NCBI RefSeq assembly: GCF_001598455.1
Contig: NZ_BCYZ01000005.1
Span: forward strand, 1-64,000
DNA length: 64,000 nucleotides
Direction: 5' to 3'
Origin: Sphingomonas pruni NBRC 15498
GTDB taxonomy: Bacteria > Pseudomonadota > Alphaproteobacteria > Sphingomonadales > Sphingomonadaceae
The position numbers and the translations under genes were made by a program. The notes below the pieces were generated by a model. The model worked only from the letters and a program-made list of their open reading frames with translations. It did not search any database and had not been told where the DNA came from. Shown here piece after piece: positions 34,015 to 44,411 of the stretch; position 1 is the stretch's first letter; every line of letters starts with the position of its first letter.

Positions 34015-36615
34015 GTGATCCGTTCGACTACCAGCCTGTTCGCGCTTGCCGGCGCGCTGTTTTGCGCCAATGCGGCGTTCGCCCAGACCGCTGTGGCGGA
34101 CGCGAATGCTACCCAACCGGACGATACGCAGGCCGGCGCCGCACAGCCCGACACTGCCCAACCCGACGACGCCTCGACGATCGTGATCACCGGCCGCTCG
34201 ACGCGCTCATCGACCGAGCTTCCCGGCACCGAAATGCAGAAGATCCTGCCTGGCGTCTCTCCGCTCAAGGCGATCCAGACCTTGCCCGGCGTGCTCTACA
34301 TCACTGCCGATCCCTGGGGCTATAACGAGCAGAACGCGCAGATCTTCATCCACGGCTTCGCCGCCAACCAGCTCGGCTACACCATGGACGGCATACCGCT
34401 GGGCGACCAGAGCTATGGCAATTATAACGGCCTCTCTCCGCAGCGCGCGGTGATTTCGGAGAATGTCGGCCGCGTCGTCGTGTCGACCGGCGCCGGCGAT
34501 CTCGCCACCGCGTCGAACAGCAATCTCGGTGGCACGGTTGAAACCTATTCCTCGGCGCCGCTCGACAAATTCGGCATCCAGGCGGCGCAGACCTTCGGCA
34601 GCTATGGCACCTCGCGCACCTTCGTCCGGATCGACACCGGCGCGTTCGGCGTCGACGGCAACACCTCCGCCTACCTCTCGGCGGCGCGCCAGCACGCTCG
34701 CGCCTGGGATTTCAACGGCATCCAGGGCGGCTGGCAGGCGAACGGCAAGTTCGTCAACGACGGCAAGGCCGGCAAGCTGACGCTCTATTTCGACTATAAC
34801 GACATGACGCAGCCGAACGAGGATGCGACGACCTTCTTCAAGCCGTCCGTCGGCGGCGCGCCGGCGACGCCGGTGCAGCTCTATACGCCCTATACCAAGC
34901 CGTTCTTCTATCCCGACCTGGCGACCTATCGCACGTCCTACCTCAATGCACTGGGCAATTCGCCGGCGGCGCAGGGCGGCAATTACCGCAATTATTATTC
35001 GGACGCGCAGCGCACCGACTATCTCCTCTACATGCGCTACGACGCGCATCTGTCGGAGCGTGTCACCTGGTCGACCACCGGCTATTTCCATCACAATGAC
35101 GGCGTCGGCGTCGTTGCCGGTCCGCTCGGCCAGTCGATCACTACCGCGCAGCCCTATCTCGATCCGGCTTATGCCAGCCTTCCGGCCAATTGCCGCTTCG
35201 GCGGTAATGCCAATGGCGTGCGCCCCACAGCCTGCACCGCGCTGACCGATGCTCAGGCGGCCGCAGCCGGCGCCGCGCTGGTCGCGGCGACCGGCGGTTC
35301 GGGGCTGATCACGCGCACCACCGAATATCGTATCGACCGCGGCGGCATCATCTCCGCGCTCAATCTCAAGCTGGGCAATCACAAGATCGAGTTCGGCGGC
35401 TGGTTCGAACGCAACAGCACGACGCAATATCGCCGCTGGTACGCGGTCGACATCACCAATCCGGACGCGAGCACGCCCTATATCCGCCCGCTCGACGCCA
35501 AATCGCCCTTGTTCACCCAATATCAGGGCGAGGCGCGGATCAACGAACTCCAGCTCCATCTGCAGGACAGCTGGCAAGTCACCGACAAGCTGCTGGTCAA
35601 CGCCGGATTCAAGACCAGCGCGCAATGGGCCAATGGCTGGTTCCCGGTCCAGCCCAAGGCGGGGTCGCTATCGGGCCTGGCCGGCGGGCTGCCCCAGGGC
35701 AGGATCGACACCAAGAACTGGTTCCTGCCGGCGATCGGCGCGAGCTACAATTTCAACGGCCACGATCAGCTCTATTTCAACGTCCAGAAGAATTTGCGCC
35801 AATATCAGGCCTATCTGGCTGGCGGCGGAGGCCCCTGGTTCACCGGCAGCCAGGCCGCGTTCGACGCCTTTGCCAACCAAGGCAAGCCCGAGAGCAGCTG
35901 GATCTATGAAGGCGGCCTGCGCACCAGCCGCGGGTTCGGCAACGGCATCGGGTTCGACGCGCAGGTCAATTATTATCACGTCGTGTTCAACAACCGCCTG
36001 CTGGCGATCTCGACCAATCCGGGCGGCATCGCCGGCAGCGGCATCACCGGCGGCACCTCGATCCTGGTCAATGTCGGCGACGTCCATACCGACGGCGTCG
36101 ACGCCGCCTTCACGTTCCGGGTCGGGCGGACCTTCTCGCTCTACAATGCGACGTCGTACAACCTCTCCAAGTACCAGAGCGACTATAGTTCGACCGCGAC
36201 AGGGATCGGCGCCGCGACGGGGACGTGCATCGGCGGGTATATCGTGACCGCCGGCGTCGTACCGACTTGCGGCAAGCAACTGCCCGGTACGCCCAAGTGG
36301 ATGAACAAGACCGTCGTCACTTTGTCGGGCGGCCCGTTCGAGGCGCAGGTGATCGCCGATTTCGTCGGCCGCCGCTTCGCCACCTTCACCAACGACACCA
36401 GCGTGCCGTCCTACTTCCTGACCTCGCTGCGCCTCGCCGCGAAATTGCCGGAGAATATCCTGCCGCTGCGCAAATTGGAGGTGTCGCTCAACGTCACAAA
36501 CCTGACCGACCGCAAGGGCGTGTCGAGCCTGTCGATCGGGTCGGCGACGAACAGCTATTCGGCCTATCCAATCGCGCCGCGGCAATGGTTCCTGACGCTG
36601 TCGGCGGCCTATTGA
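34015..36615 (+). CDS. TonB-dependent receptor (outer membrane transporter) 1
   Basis: 866 residues. A signal peptide ends near AAFAQT, followed by a proline/acid-rich linker, and a TonB-box-like STIVITGR precedes the plug domain (about 60-190). The barrel ends in an aromatic-rich last strand (APRQWFLTLSAAY), correct for outer membrane insertion. The start is a GTG at 34015 with AAAAGGGG before it. The open frame to 33889 is unconserved. Receptors of this type import siderophores, vitamins, sugars or peptides; substrate not inferable. A second receptor follows 222 bases later. Confidence 0.9.
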   Translation: MIRSTTSLFALAGALFCANAAFAQTAVADANATQPDDTQAGAAQPDTAQPDDASTIVITGRSTRSSTELPGTEMQKILPGVSPLKAIQTLPGVLYITADPWGYNEQNAQIFIHGFAANQLGYTMDGIPLGDQSYGNYNGLSPQRAVISENVGRVVVSTGAGDLATASNSNLGGTVETYSSAPLDKFGIQAAQTFGSYGTSRTFVRIDTGAFGVDGNTSAYLSAARQHARAWDFNGIQGGWQANGKFVNDGKAGKLTLYFDYNDMTQPNEDATTFFKPSVGGAPATPVQLYTPYTKPFFYPDLATYRTSYLNALGNSPAAQGGNYRNYYSDAQRTDYLLYMRYDAHLSERVTWSTTGYFHHNDGVGVVAGPLGQSITTAQPYLDPAYASLPANCRFGGNANGVRPTACTALTDAQAAAAGAALVAATGGSGLITRTTEYRIDRGGIISALNLKLGNHKIEFGGWFERNSTTQYRRWYAVDITNPDASTPYIRPLDAKSPLFTQYQGEARINELQLHLQDSWQVTDKLLVNAGFKTSAQWANGWFPVQPKAGSLSGLAGGLPQGRIDTKNWFLPAIGASYNFNGHDQLYFNVQKNLRQYQAYLAGGGGPWFTGSQAAFDAFANQGKPESSWIYEGGLRTSRGFGNGIGFDAQVNYYHVVFNNRLLAISTNPGGIAGSGITGGTSILVNVGDVHTDGVDAAFTFRVGRTFSLYNATSYNLSKYQSDYSSTATGIGAATGTCIGGYIVTAGVVPTCGKQLPGTPKWMNKTVVTLSGGPFEAQVIADFVGRRFATFTNDTSVPSYFLTSLRLAAKLPENILPLRKLEVSLNVTNLTDRKGVSSLSIGSATNSYSAYPIAPRQWFLTLSAAY

Positions 36616-36709
36616 GGCGGCGCCAAAGCCGGGTCAGGGCGGGGCTTTCGTTAACGGAGCTCCGCCCGACCACCGGCTCCCAGCGAGCGAAAATTGCGTT
36701 GCTCGACCG

Positions 36710-36735
36710 CCACACATCCTGAAGGTTATGTGTGG
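36710..36735. promoter_or_regulatory. Perfect hairpin between two TonB receptor genes
   Basis: CCACACAT (36710-36717) and ATGTGTGG (36728-36735) form an 8-base stem with a 10-base loop in the 222-base gap. It could be an operator or a transcript-end structure for the first receptor. Confidence 0.4.
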
Positions 36736-36837
36736 TGAGTGGCGGCTGAAGCTTTTGTGCTTGCGCCTTGTCCCGATTTGGCCCCTTTTGCCGTCACAGG
36801 GGAGCGATGCTTGAGGGCCGTAAAGGGAGACGGCTCA

Positions 36838-39693
36838 ATGAATCGCCTACGCATCACACAACGTACCTCGGTCGCCAGCCTGGCGCTGATCGCGGGCCTG
36901 TCGGCAATGCCGGCATTTGCCCAGGACACCGCCGGCGCCACACCGGTAGCAACGTCATCCGCCGCCAGCGACGAAATCGTCGTCACCGGATCGCGCATTC
37001 GCCGCAGCCCCCTGGATAGCGACAAGCCGGTCGTCACCGTTGACGAGGCGGCGATGGCCAAGACCGGCCTCAGTTCGGTCGCCGACGTGCTCCAACGCCT
37101 GCCCAGCGCGGGCGGCGGGTTGAACACAAAGGTCAACAATGCCGGCAATATCGGCGGTCCCCCCGACGGCACCGGCGTCAGCTCGGGATCGGCGGAAATC
37201 GATCTGCGCTATCTCGGCGCCAAGCGCACGCTGGTGCTCGTGGATGGATTGCGGTTCGTCAACGGGTCGGCCGCGGGCGGGATTCCCGCCTCGGTCGATC
37301 TTAACGAGATCCCGACCAATATGATCGAACGCGTCGAAGTGCTCCAGTCCGGCGCCTCCCCGCTTTATGGATCGGACGCCGTCGCCGGGGTGGTGAACAT
37401 CATAACGCGCCAGGCCCAGAAGGGCCTCAAGGCGTCGGCGCAATTCGGCACCTATCGCGAAGGCGATGGCCATACCACCGACCTCCAGTTGAGCTACGGC
37501 ATCCAGTCGCCGTCGACCGGCACCTCGCTGGTGTTCGGTGCGACCTATACCAAGCAGGAAGCGGTCAGCACCGCCAACCGCGCGATCTCGCTGTTTCCGA
37601 CCGCGGGGATCACCTCCTGCGCGGTGGCGATCAGCGGCTGCAGCAGCGCGATCCCCAATGGCCGGTTCGACGTGCTCGGCCGGAGCCTGACGCTGGTCGC
37701 CCCGGTGGTCGGCCGCAAACCGGTCTATCCGACCGATTTCCGGGACTATACCAATGCCGACCGGTTCAACTTCGCGCCCTATAATTACCTGATCACGCCG
37801 AACGAGCGGATCGGCGGGTTCTTCAACTTCAAGCAGGAGCTATCGAGCTCGGTCAATTTGCGGGTCAAATTGGTCTACAACCATCGCCATTCGACGACCG
37901 AGGCGGCGTTCCTGCCGCTGTTCATCGGGCCGGACGCCGGCAACGGCAACCTGCTCGACACGATTTCGGTCGATGCCACCAACCCGTTCAATCCGTTCGG
38001 CGTGACCTTGTCGTCGGGCGCCGACGGCACGCCGGCCAATTATTCGACCATCCGGCGGCGTTTCGTCGAAGGCGGCCAGCGCGTCTTCACGCAAGACGTC
38101 AACACCTTCTCCGGCACCGTCACGCTCGACGGCTCGTTCTTCCTCGGCAGCAAGAAATGGTATTGGGACGCCAATGCGGTGGTGGGCCTGAACGATGCCC
38201 ATCAGCTGTTCACCGGCAACCTCAACGCGGCCAAGCTGGCCAAAGCGCTGGGGCCCGTCGCCAACTGCACCGGGGACTGCGTGCCGTTCAACATCTTCGG
38301 CGGGCTGGGCTCGATCACCCCGGCGATGCTGAATTACGTGACGTTCGACGAACGCGACAAGAGCTTGCAGCGGCTGTACGATTACACCGCCAATCTGTCG
38401 GGCGAGCTGTTCGATCTGCCCGCCGGCCCGGTCGGCATCGCCATCGGCTACGAACATCGCGTCCAGAAAGCGAGCTACGATCCCGATCCGGTGATCGTGG
38501 CGGGTCTCGGTGCCGACGTGCCGACCAGCCCGGCGCGCGGCGGCTTTCACGTCAATGAAGTCTATGGCGAGCTTCGCGTGCCGATCCTGGCCAATACGCC
38601 GTTCTTCTATCGCCTCGAACTCGACGGCGCGGTCCGCCATTCGGACTATTCGTCGTTCGGCAGCAGCACCACGTTCACCGCCTCCGGTCTGTGGAAACCG
38701 GTCGCCGACCTGCTGTTCCGCGGCGGCTATGCCGAGAGCCTTCGCGCGCCGAGCATCGGCGAACTCTATGCCGGCCTGTCGCGCAGCGACGCGACGATCA
38801 ACGACCCCTGCACCAGCGGCGCGGGCGGCTTGTTCCAGACCAACGCGACCGTCCGGGCCAATTGCATCGCCAATGGCGTGCCGGCGAACGGCAGCTATGC
38901 TGACCCGACCGGCGGGCAGCTCGGCGTGTTCTCCAAGGGCAATGCAGCGTTGAAGCCGGAAACCGCCAAGACCTGGACTGCGGGCGGGGTGTACAGCCCA
39001 TCCTGGGCGAAGAGCTGGTCGTCGGCGCTCAGCTTGGAGGTCAATTACTACAATATCAGCCTGAAGAACGCGATCGACTCGGTGCCGGCATCGCTCACCT
39101 TGTCGCGGTGCGCGTTCAACGCCGATCCGGTCAGTTGCGCCGCGATCAAGCGCACCGGCAGCGGCACGATCGCCGGCATCAGCGCCGGACTGCTCAACCT
39201 CAATGCGATCAAGACCGACGGGCTCGACGCCACCTTCATCTATCGCTCGCCCAAGATCCATGGCGGGACGATCGGGTTGTCGGCCAATGCCGCCTATCTG
39301 CTGAAGTACAATGTCGCGCCGCCATCGGCGCCGCTCCAGGTCTGCGCCGGCACCGAACGTTGCCTGGCGACCGACCAGGCGTTTCCGCGCTTCAAGCTGA
39401 ACAGCACGATCGACTGGTCGATGCCCGCGTTCGGCGCATCGTTCACCGCGCGCTACATCAGCGCGGTGACCGAGGGGAACGGGCACGTCATGTCCGCGAC
39501 CTTCTATGGCGACGTGCAGCTCTTTTACTCGCCGGCCTGGATGGATCATAATATGCGGCTGACGGTCGGCGTGAACAATGTGTTCAACAAGAACCCGCCG
39601 GTCTGCGCCACGTGCGACAGCGCGAACTTCGATCCGACCACCTACGACATCCCGGGTCAGTTCGGCTATGCGCGTCTGTCCTACGGGTTCTGA
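36838..39693 (+). CDS. TonB-dependent receptor (outer membrane transporter) 2
   Basis: 951 residues. The signal peptide [29 protein letters not shown] is clear. A TonB-box-like [12 protein letters not shown] follows, then the plug ([10 protein letters not shown]...[26 protein letters not shown]) and a large barrel ending in a terminal aromatic residue (YARLSYGF). The ATG at 36838 follows AAAGGGAGA. It has the GVVNII motif and the barrel size of the sphingomonad group that often imports sugars or peptides. Substrate not inferable. Confidence 0.92.
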   Translation: MNRLRITQRTSVASLALIAGLSAMPAFAQDTAGATPVATSSAASDEIVVTGSRIRRSPLDSDKPVVTVDEAAMAKTGLSSVADVLQRLPSAGGGLNTKVNNAGNIGGPPDGTGVSSGSAEIDLRYLGAKRTLVLVDGLRFVNGSAAGGIPASVDLNEIPTNMIERVEVLQSGASPLYGSDAVAGVVNIITRQAQKGLKASAQFGTYREGDGHTTDLQLSYGIQSPSTGTSLVFGATYTKQEAVSTANRAISLFPTAGITSCAVAISGCSSAIPNGRFDVLGRSLTLVAPVVGRKPVYPTDFRDYTNADRFNFAPYNYLITPNERIGGFFNFKQELSSSVNLRVKLVYNHRHSTTEAAFLPLFIGPDAGNGNLLDTISVDATNPFNPFGVTLSSGADGTPANYSTIRRRFVEGGQRVFTQDVNTFSGTVTLDGSFFLGSKKWYWDANAVVGLNDAHQLFTGNLNAAKLAKALGPVANCTGDCVPFNIFGGLGSITPAMLNYVTFDERDKSLQRLYDYTANLSGELFDLPAGPVGIAIGYEHRVQKASYDPDPVIVAGLGADVPTSPARGGFHVNEVYGELRVPILANTPFFYRLELDGAVRHSDYSSFGSSTTFTASGLWKPVADLLFRGGYAESLRAPSIGELYAGLSRSDATINDPCTSGAGGLFQTNATVRANCIANGVPANGSYADPTGGQLGVFSKGNAALKPETAKTWTAGGVYSPSWAKSWSSALSLEVNYYNISLKNAIDSVPASLTLSRCAFNADPVSCAAIKRTGSGTIAGISAGLLNLNAIKTDGLDATFIYRSPKIHGGTIGLSANAAYLLKYNVAPPSAPLQVCAGTERCLATDQAFPRFKLNSTIDWSMPAFGASFTARYISAVTEGNGHVMSATFYGDVQLFYSPAWMDHNMRLTVGVNNVFNKNPPVCATCDSANFDPTTYDIPGQFGYARLSYGF

Positions 39694-39810
39694 TCGCGAT
39701 TGATGGTGACGGGCGGGTATGGCTGAAGAAGGTTCGGCAATCTCGCCCGTCACCGATTCTCGGATTGGGTAAGCGCTTGCGCGGCACGATACTCCCCTCA
39801 CCCCCGCAAA

Positions 39811-39834
39811 TATCGTAACTGATACGTTACGATA
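39811..39834. promoter_or_regulatory. Strong operator-like dyad in front of the DUF2306 gene
   Basis: TATCGTAAC (39811-39819) and GTTACGATA (39826-39834) are perfect 9-base arms around TGATAC, 22 bases before the ATG at 39856. The size and symmetry are typical of TetR-family operators. No TetR gene lies in the vicinity. Confidence 0.65.
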
Positions 39835-39855
39835 AGGGGCTGGGAGGGAGCTTCC

Positions 39856-40497
39856 ATGGCAAGCAGGGCGCGGCCGCCGGCGTCGGCGAACGACTGGCTG
39901 AAATTTTCCTTCTTCGCGCTGATCGCCTTGTGCTTTCTGGCGGTGCTCTGGGTCGACGATCGCTTCTGGTTCGATCCCAGCGATCCTCATGCGCGGCGCG
40001 TCCTCGCCTTCCGATCGCTGCTGATGTTCCATGGCCTGATGGGGCTGACGGCGTTGACCGCGGGTACGGCGCAGATGTCGAGCCGTATCCGGACACGCAA
40101 ACCCGCGCTCCATCACGCGCTGGGCAAGGTCTATATCGTCGCGGTCTGCCTTTCGGCGCCGGTCGCGATTTACATCGGCGTCAGCGCGCTGGAACCGGCC
40201 AGCATCCATGTCGAGCAAGTGTTTCAGGGCGGACTGTGGCTGATATGCGCACTGGTGGCCTGGATTTGCGCCCGCCTCAGGCTGATGCAGCAGCATCGCG
40301 ACTGGATGATCCGCAGCTACGGCTTCACGCTCGTTTTCGTTCTCAGCCGCGTGCCGGACATCTTCGTCAACCATTATAGCGATCAGTTCCTGTCCGACAT
40401 GCTCTGGTCGCTGATCGTCTGCGCGTTGATCGCGCCGGAGAGTATCGCGACCGCGTCAGCGATCAGGCGCGCCTCGGCGCGCAAGCGGCCAGCATAG
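39856..40497 (+). CDS. DUF2306 membrane protein
   Basis: 213 residues with five or six hydrophobic helices: WLKFSFFALIALCFLAVLW, LLMFHGLMGLTALTAGTAQ, VYIVAVCLSAPVAIYIGV, GLWLICALVAWICARL and others. It has the conserved HHALGKVYI and QQHRDWMIRSYGFT motifs of DUF2306 (inner membrane, unknown role, distantly like cytochrome b561 and related families). The ATG at 39856 follows GGGAGGGAG. An operator dyad lies immediately upstream, suggesting inducible control. Confidence 0.82.
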   Translation: MASRARPPASANDWLKFSFFALIALCFLAVLWVDDRFWFDPSDPHARRVLAFRSLLMFHGLMGLTALTAGTAQMSSRIRTRKPALHHALGKVYIVAVCLSAPVAIYIGVSALEPASIHVEQVFQGGLWLICALVAWICARLRLMQQHRDWMIRSYGFTLVFVLSRVPDIFVNHYSDQFLSDMLWSLIVCALIAPESIATASAIRRASARKRPA

Positions 40498-40668
40498 ACG
40501 GCCCTCCCGCCGCACGGTTTGATTGCGGGTAGCGCCGCTTGCGGCAGCTCCGTTCAACCCAGCGGAGCGGTGGAAACGTGGGAGATCGAAGCTGGGGGCG
40601 AGCCCATGGCTCTTGCAACCAGCATGGGGTGAATTACGTTTGCAATACACCCTATCAAGGAAGACCGC

Positions 40669-40890
40669 ATGTTCCGTAAAGTCGCTCTCGTTGTTGCATT
40701 GGTCGCCGGTACCACGACCGCCACGCCCGTTCTCGCCAAGGGATGCATCCGAGGCGCCATCGTCGGCGGGGTTGCCGGTCACTATGTCGGCCGTGGGCAT
40801 GCCCTTGCGGGGGCGGCCGCGGGATGCCTTGTCGCCCGTCACCACTACGCGCAGCAGGCCAAAGCCAAGAAAGCCGCCGCGCGGCGTTGA
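40669..40890 (+). CDS. Small secreted glycine-zipper protein
   Basis: 73 residues. A signal peptide (KVALVVALVAGTTTATPVLA) is followed by a glycine-zipper-like stretch (GAIVGGVAGHYVGRGHALAGAAAG), then a lysine/arginine-rich tail. Similar small proteins are common in the sphingomonad envelope with unknown function. AAGGAAG six bases before the ATG is an excellent ribosome site, supporting real translation despite the small size. Confidence 0.72.
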   Translation: MFRKVALVVALVAGTTTATPVLAKGCIRGAIVGGVAGHYVGRGHALAGAAAGCLVARHHYAQQAKAKKAAARR

Positions 40891-41020
40891 TGAGTGGCGG
40901 TCATCGATAGCGCCCGCGTCGGGGCCAGCGAATAGGACTTGTTTTCGCGGCGACCGGCGTAAAGATCGACGCTGCCGATATCGCCTGCCGGGATGGATCG
41001 ACGTTCGGCATTTCCCAATT

Positions 41021-41127
41021 CGTCATGCCGGGCCTGTCCCGGCATCCACCGTGCCGCAAGCGCGGGACAAGAAGGTCGAGGACAGGCTCAGCTTCCCGGT
41101 GGATGCCGGGACGAGCCCGGCATGACG
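41021..41127. repeat. Palindromic repeat, family C copy 2
   Basis: Inverted arms of 31 bases (41021-41051 and 41097-41127) differ at two positions and start CGTCATGCCGGG. The centre has no clear fold. It sits in the 414-base gap 40891-41304. The rest of that gap has only the TonB receptor terminator (41262-41288). Confidence 0.85.
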
Positions 41128-41261
41128 GCTATTGCTTAGGCGCCTCGGGTAACGACGTGATCGATTACATTGGTGCTCTTTTCACGCGGACAAAAGAAGC
41201 CATTGAGCCCCGACGGCCGAACATCGAATGTTGATCCGTCCTTGACCAAGGTTTTAGCTTC

Positions 41262-41288
41262 AGGCTGCGGGCTTTCCACCCGCAGCCT
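41262..41288 (-). terminator. Probable terminator of TonB receptor 3
   Basis: AGGCTGCGGG (41262-41271) pairs exactly with CCCGCAGCCT (41279-41288), and an AGCT pair extends the stem. On the minus strand the following sequence is GAAGCTAAAACC, without a clear U-run, so it is a strong hairpin but a weak intrinsic terminator. It lies 16 bases after the receptor stop. Confidence 0.55.
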
Positions 41289-41304
41289 GTAGCTCAGTCC
41301 CAGC

Positions 41305-43665
41305 TTAGCGGAACGACCCGCTGAGCATCACGCCGACCACGCGCGGATCGTTGTAAATGCCCGCCCGATAGTTCGACGTGTCGATCGCGCCGATCAGGTT
41401 CTTGGTGTTGGTCAGGTTGCGGGCGAACACCGCCAGTTCGTACTTGCCCCAGGCGTAACCGATCTTCCCGCCCAGCTCGTAATTGCCGTCGGTGGTGTAT
41501 TCGACCGCCCGATACAGGACCAGGCTGGTCTTGCCCTGGATGTTGAAGTCGCCGGCGACGAACAGCTTGCTCTCTCCGCCCAGCGGCAGGTCGTAGCGAG
41601 CGCTGAGGTTGATGTTGTAATCCGGCGCGTTCGGGAACGGATTGCCGTTGATATTGGCGTAATAATTGTTGCCGATCCGCACCGTCGGGTTGAGCACGGT
41701 CTGCGACAGCACGCCGCCCGCCGCGCCGACCTGGGCATAGACGTTGGGCCCGTTGATCTCGGTGTGCAGCAGGCTGAGGCCGAGATTGACGTGGAGGTTG
41801 TTGACCGGCCGCGCCTCGAGCTCGGCCTCGACGCCGTATCCCTTGCCCTTGTTGCCGTTGAACAGCACGCCATTGCCGTTGCTGTCGTTGCCGTTCAGCT
41901 GGATGTTGTCGATATTGTAGTAAAAGCCGGCGACGTTCAGGTGAACGCGGCCATCGGCGAATGCGGTCTTGATCCCGGCTTCATAGCTGGTGTTCTTTTC
42001 CGAATTGGCCGTCGAATAGGCCGATGTGAACACCGCCGAGCGGCCCTGCACGGTCGGGCCGCGGAAGCCGCGGGCGTAGCGTGCATAGAAGCTGACATCG
42101 TGGTCCGCGCGCCACAACAGGCTGACGTCCCAGCTGGGCTGGGTATCGGACAGCCGGCAATAGGTCGCGGCACCGCACGCATAGGACGAGGTCGGCGCGG
42201 TGGCGGGCACGGTCAGGTTGGCGAAGTTCGGGTGGAGCAGCAAATTGGTGCTCTTGGTGTCGTTGGTGACGCGCACGCCGCCGCTCAACGTCAGCTGGTC
42301 GGTGAGGTCGTAGCTCGCCTGGCCGAACGCCGCCCAGCTGGTGTTGATGTTGTGCAGCAGGACGAAGTTCTTCGGGTTCGGCGCCGTGCCGAGCGAATTG
42401 TTGGTCAGGAAGAACGAGCGCTGGTCGAACTCGGTATTGTCGCGCGCATCGAAATAGATGCCGCCGACCTGCCACTTGAAGCGGCCGGTATTCGGGCTGG
42501 CGAGGCGGAGTTCCTCGGTCCACTGATCCAGGCCGCGCAGCCGGCCCTGGGACTCGCCGCATCCGGCAGCGCAGATGTTCGGCGTGACGCCGCCGAAATT
42601 CGCCGCCGCGCCGCCATCGGTATCGCCGCGGCTATAGCCGGAGGCGTGTTCCCACGCCGTGATCGAGGTCAACGTGGCGCCGCCGAAATCGTAATCGGCC
42701 TTCAGCGACACGCCCTGATTCTTGTACGCCTGCGGGTTGTTCTGCGCTTCGTCATACGACACGACCGAGCGGTCGAACGACGCGGGCACCGCGCTGGTGC
42801 CGCGGACGATCGAGCCGCGATAGAAGATCGAGGCGGTGCCGGTATAATCGCGAACATGGCCCGACAGGCGGACGCTCAGCGCGTCGCTCGGCTTGAACAG
42901 CAATTGCAGGCGGACGTCCTTCTCGTCGAAGCCGCCCATCACGTTGTGGCCGGGCACGGTGCCGTCGTCCGACGGGCCGGTATAGACGTTGCTGATCCAG
43001 TCGTCGCGATGCTGGAACAGGCCGGACAGGCGGAAGCTGATCGTGCCGTCCTTGGTCAGCGGGCCGCCCACGCCGAGATCGGCATTGACGCTGTTATAGG
43101 TGCCGTAGCTGAGCGAGCCCTGGCCCTGCCAGTTCGCGCTCGGCTGCGCGCTGTCGAACTTGACGATACCCGCGGTCGTGTTGCGGCCGAACAGCGATCC
43201 CTGTGGGCCCTTCAGCACTTCGACCTGCGCGATGTCGAACGCCGGGTTCGACTTGAGCACGACATGCTCTTTGACCACGTCGTCCTGGATGATCGACACC
43301 GGCTGAGAGGCGCCGAGATAGAAGTCGATATTGCCGAGGCCGCGAATGTAGAAGCGCGGGAAGATGCGGCCGGTGGTCGATTCGACATACAGGCCGGGCA
43401 CCTTGCCCGAAAGCGACAGCAAGGTATCGGCGCCGGCCGCCTGGAAGTCGTGCAGCGCTTCCGGCGCGATCGTCGACACGGCCACCGGCACGTTCATCGT
43501 GCTTTCCGACCGGCGCTGCGCGGTGACGATGATGTCGCCATCGTTGCTCGACACGTCTGCCGGAGTGTCCGCTGTCGGCGTGGCGGTCTGCGCGCTGGCG
43601 AACGGAATCGTCGCAACGCTGGCGGTTCCGACGAGAAGCAATGCAACAAACTTCTGATATTTCAT
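41305..43665 (-). CDS. TonB-dependent receptor (outer membrane transporter) 3
   Basis: 786 residues. A signal peptide (YQKFVALLLVGTASVATIPFASAQ), a TonB box-like DIIVTAQRR and a plug with VEVLKGPQGSLFGRNTTAGIVKFDS are present. The last strand ends VVGVMLSGSFR with terminal F. The QGSLFGRNTTAG motif is the iron-complex/aromatic-type receptor signature common in sphingomonads. The start ATG at 43665 follows AAGGGC. It is divergent from the helical hypothetical protein gene. Confidence 0.92.
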   Translation of the reverse strand: MKYQKFVALLLVGTASVATIPFASAQTATPTADTPADVSSNDGDIIVTAQRRSESTMNVPVAVSTIAPEALHDFQAAGADTLLSLSGKVPGLYVESTTGRIFPRFYIRGLGNIDFYLGASQPVSIIQDDVVKEHVVLKSNPAFDIAQVEVLKGPQGSLFGRNTTAGIVKFDSAQPSANWQGQGSLSYGTYNSVNADLGVGGPLTKDGTISFRLSGLFQHRDDWISNVYTGPSDDGTVPGHNVMGGFDEKDVRLQLLFKPSDALSVRLSGHVRDYTGTASIFYRGSIVRGTSAVPASFDRSVVSYDEAQNNPQAYKNQGVSLKADYDFGGATLTSITAWEHASGYSRGDTDGGAAANFGGVTPNICAAGCGESQGRLRGLDQWTEELRLASPNTGRFKWQVGGIYFDARDNTEFDQRSFFLTNNSLGTAPNPKNFVLLHNINTSWAAFGQASYDLTDQLTLSGGVRVTNDTKSTNLLLHPNFANLTVPATAPTSSYACGAATYCRLSDTQPSWDVSLLWRADHDVSFYARYARGFRGPTVQGRSAVFTSAYSTANSEKNTSYEAGIKTAFADGRVHLNVAGFYYNIDNIQLNGNDSNGNGVLFNGNKGKGYGVEAELEARPVNNLHVNLGLSLLHTEINGPNVYAQVGAAGGVLSQTVLNPTVRIGNNYYANINGNPFPNAPDYNINLSARYDLPLGGESKLFVAGDFNIQGKTSLVLYRAVEYTTDGNYELGGKIGYAWGKYELAVFARNLTNTKNLIGAIDTSNYRAGIYNDPRVVGVMLSGSFR

Positions 43666-43947
43666 GATTATAGCCCTTTTTTGCGGCGCCTTGCTGGTTT
43701 TTATCGCCGCTTGTGGCCGCGCACTGACCGCGAATTGTGACGACAGTGCGTCAGAGGGTGAGATTGCGGAAAGATGCCTGCGACCCTGCTCGGCCCAAAA
43801 TCCGGCGCCTCGGGTGACTTGCGGCAAGAGCGTCGACGGCCAGTATTTCCGCGATTGGCTGTTGCGCCAAGTTAGCGCTCTCCTCCCTGGGAAAGGTTAT
43901 GGTTTCTTCTCCGTAGATTAGTTGAGGCGCAGCGGTTATCGAATGGC

Positions 43948-44367
43948 ATGGATAACAATATGTTAGATAGATTGCGCCGGTTGCATGAGGACATATTGGC
44001 GAAGCTCGACGAACTGGATGCACTGACCAGCTTGCCGCAACCGCCGATGGATCGACTCCCCGCGCTCCGACAGGCGCTGACCCGCAGCAGCAGGGCGCGA
44101 ACGATCCTGTTGGAAGGCGCCTATGACCAGCTCATTGCTGGGGCTCCTCCGGGAAAGAAAGCCGCGCTTGAGTCGCTCAAGGCGGACGGCAAGGCCAACA
44201 TGATCACCTCGACCCGGCATATCGGCTCGTGGACCTTGCGGGAAATCGGCGACCGTTGGCCTGATTATTGTTCCGCCTCGGCCACGATGCGAGCGGAGAT
44301 GCGCAAGCGGATCAGGAGCGAGAAGGAATTGATCTATCCCCTGCTCGCCGAACGGCAGGGCGGCTGA
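43948..44367 (+). CDS. Helical hypothetical protein beside a beta-lactamase gene
   Basis: 139 residues, predicted almost all helix (LDRLRRLHEDILAKLDELDAL..., RAEMRKRIRSEKELIYPLLAERQ). It has a hydrophobic core without signal peptide or membrane helix. It resembles four-helix bundles such as hemerythrin-like proteins in length and first helix (LHEDI), but the conserved histidines and acidic ligands are missing. I do not recognise the family. The ATG at 43948 has poor ribosome sequence. The beta-lactamase gene starts 45 bases after its stop. Confidence 0.55.
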   Translation: MDNNMLDRLRRLHEDILAKLDELDALTSLPQPPMDRLPALRQALTRSSRARTILLEGAYDQLIAGAPPGKKAALESLKADGKANMITSTRHIGSWTLREIGDRWPDYCSASATMRAEMRKRIRSEKELIYPLLAERQGG

Positions 44368-44411
44368 TCGCCGGACTTTCGCCAGGCGCGTCGCTGACAT
44401 AGAGAGATCGG

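Noticed and set aside
37840..40374. An 844-codon minus-strand frame across TonB receptor 2 and the DUF2306 gene
   Set aside because: It crosses two genes with strong family matches and has no domain of its own.
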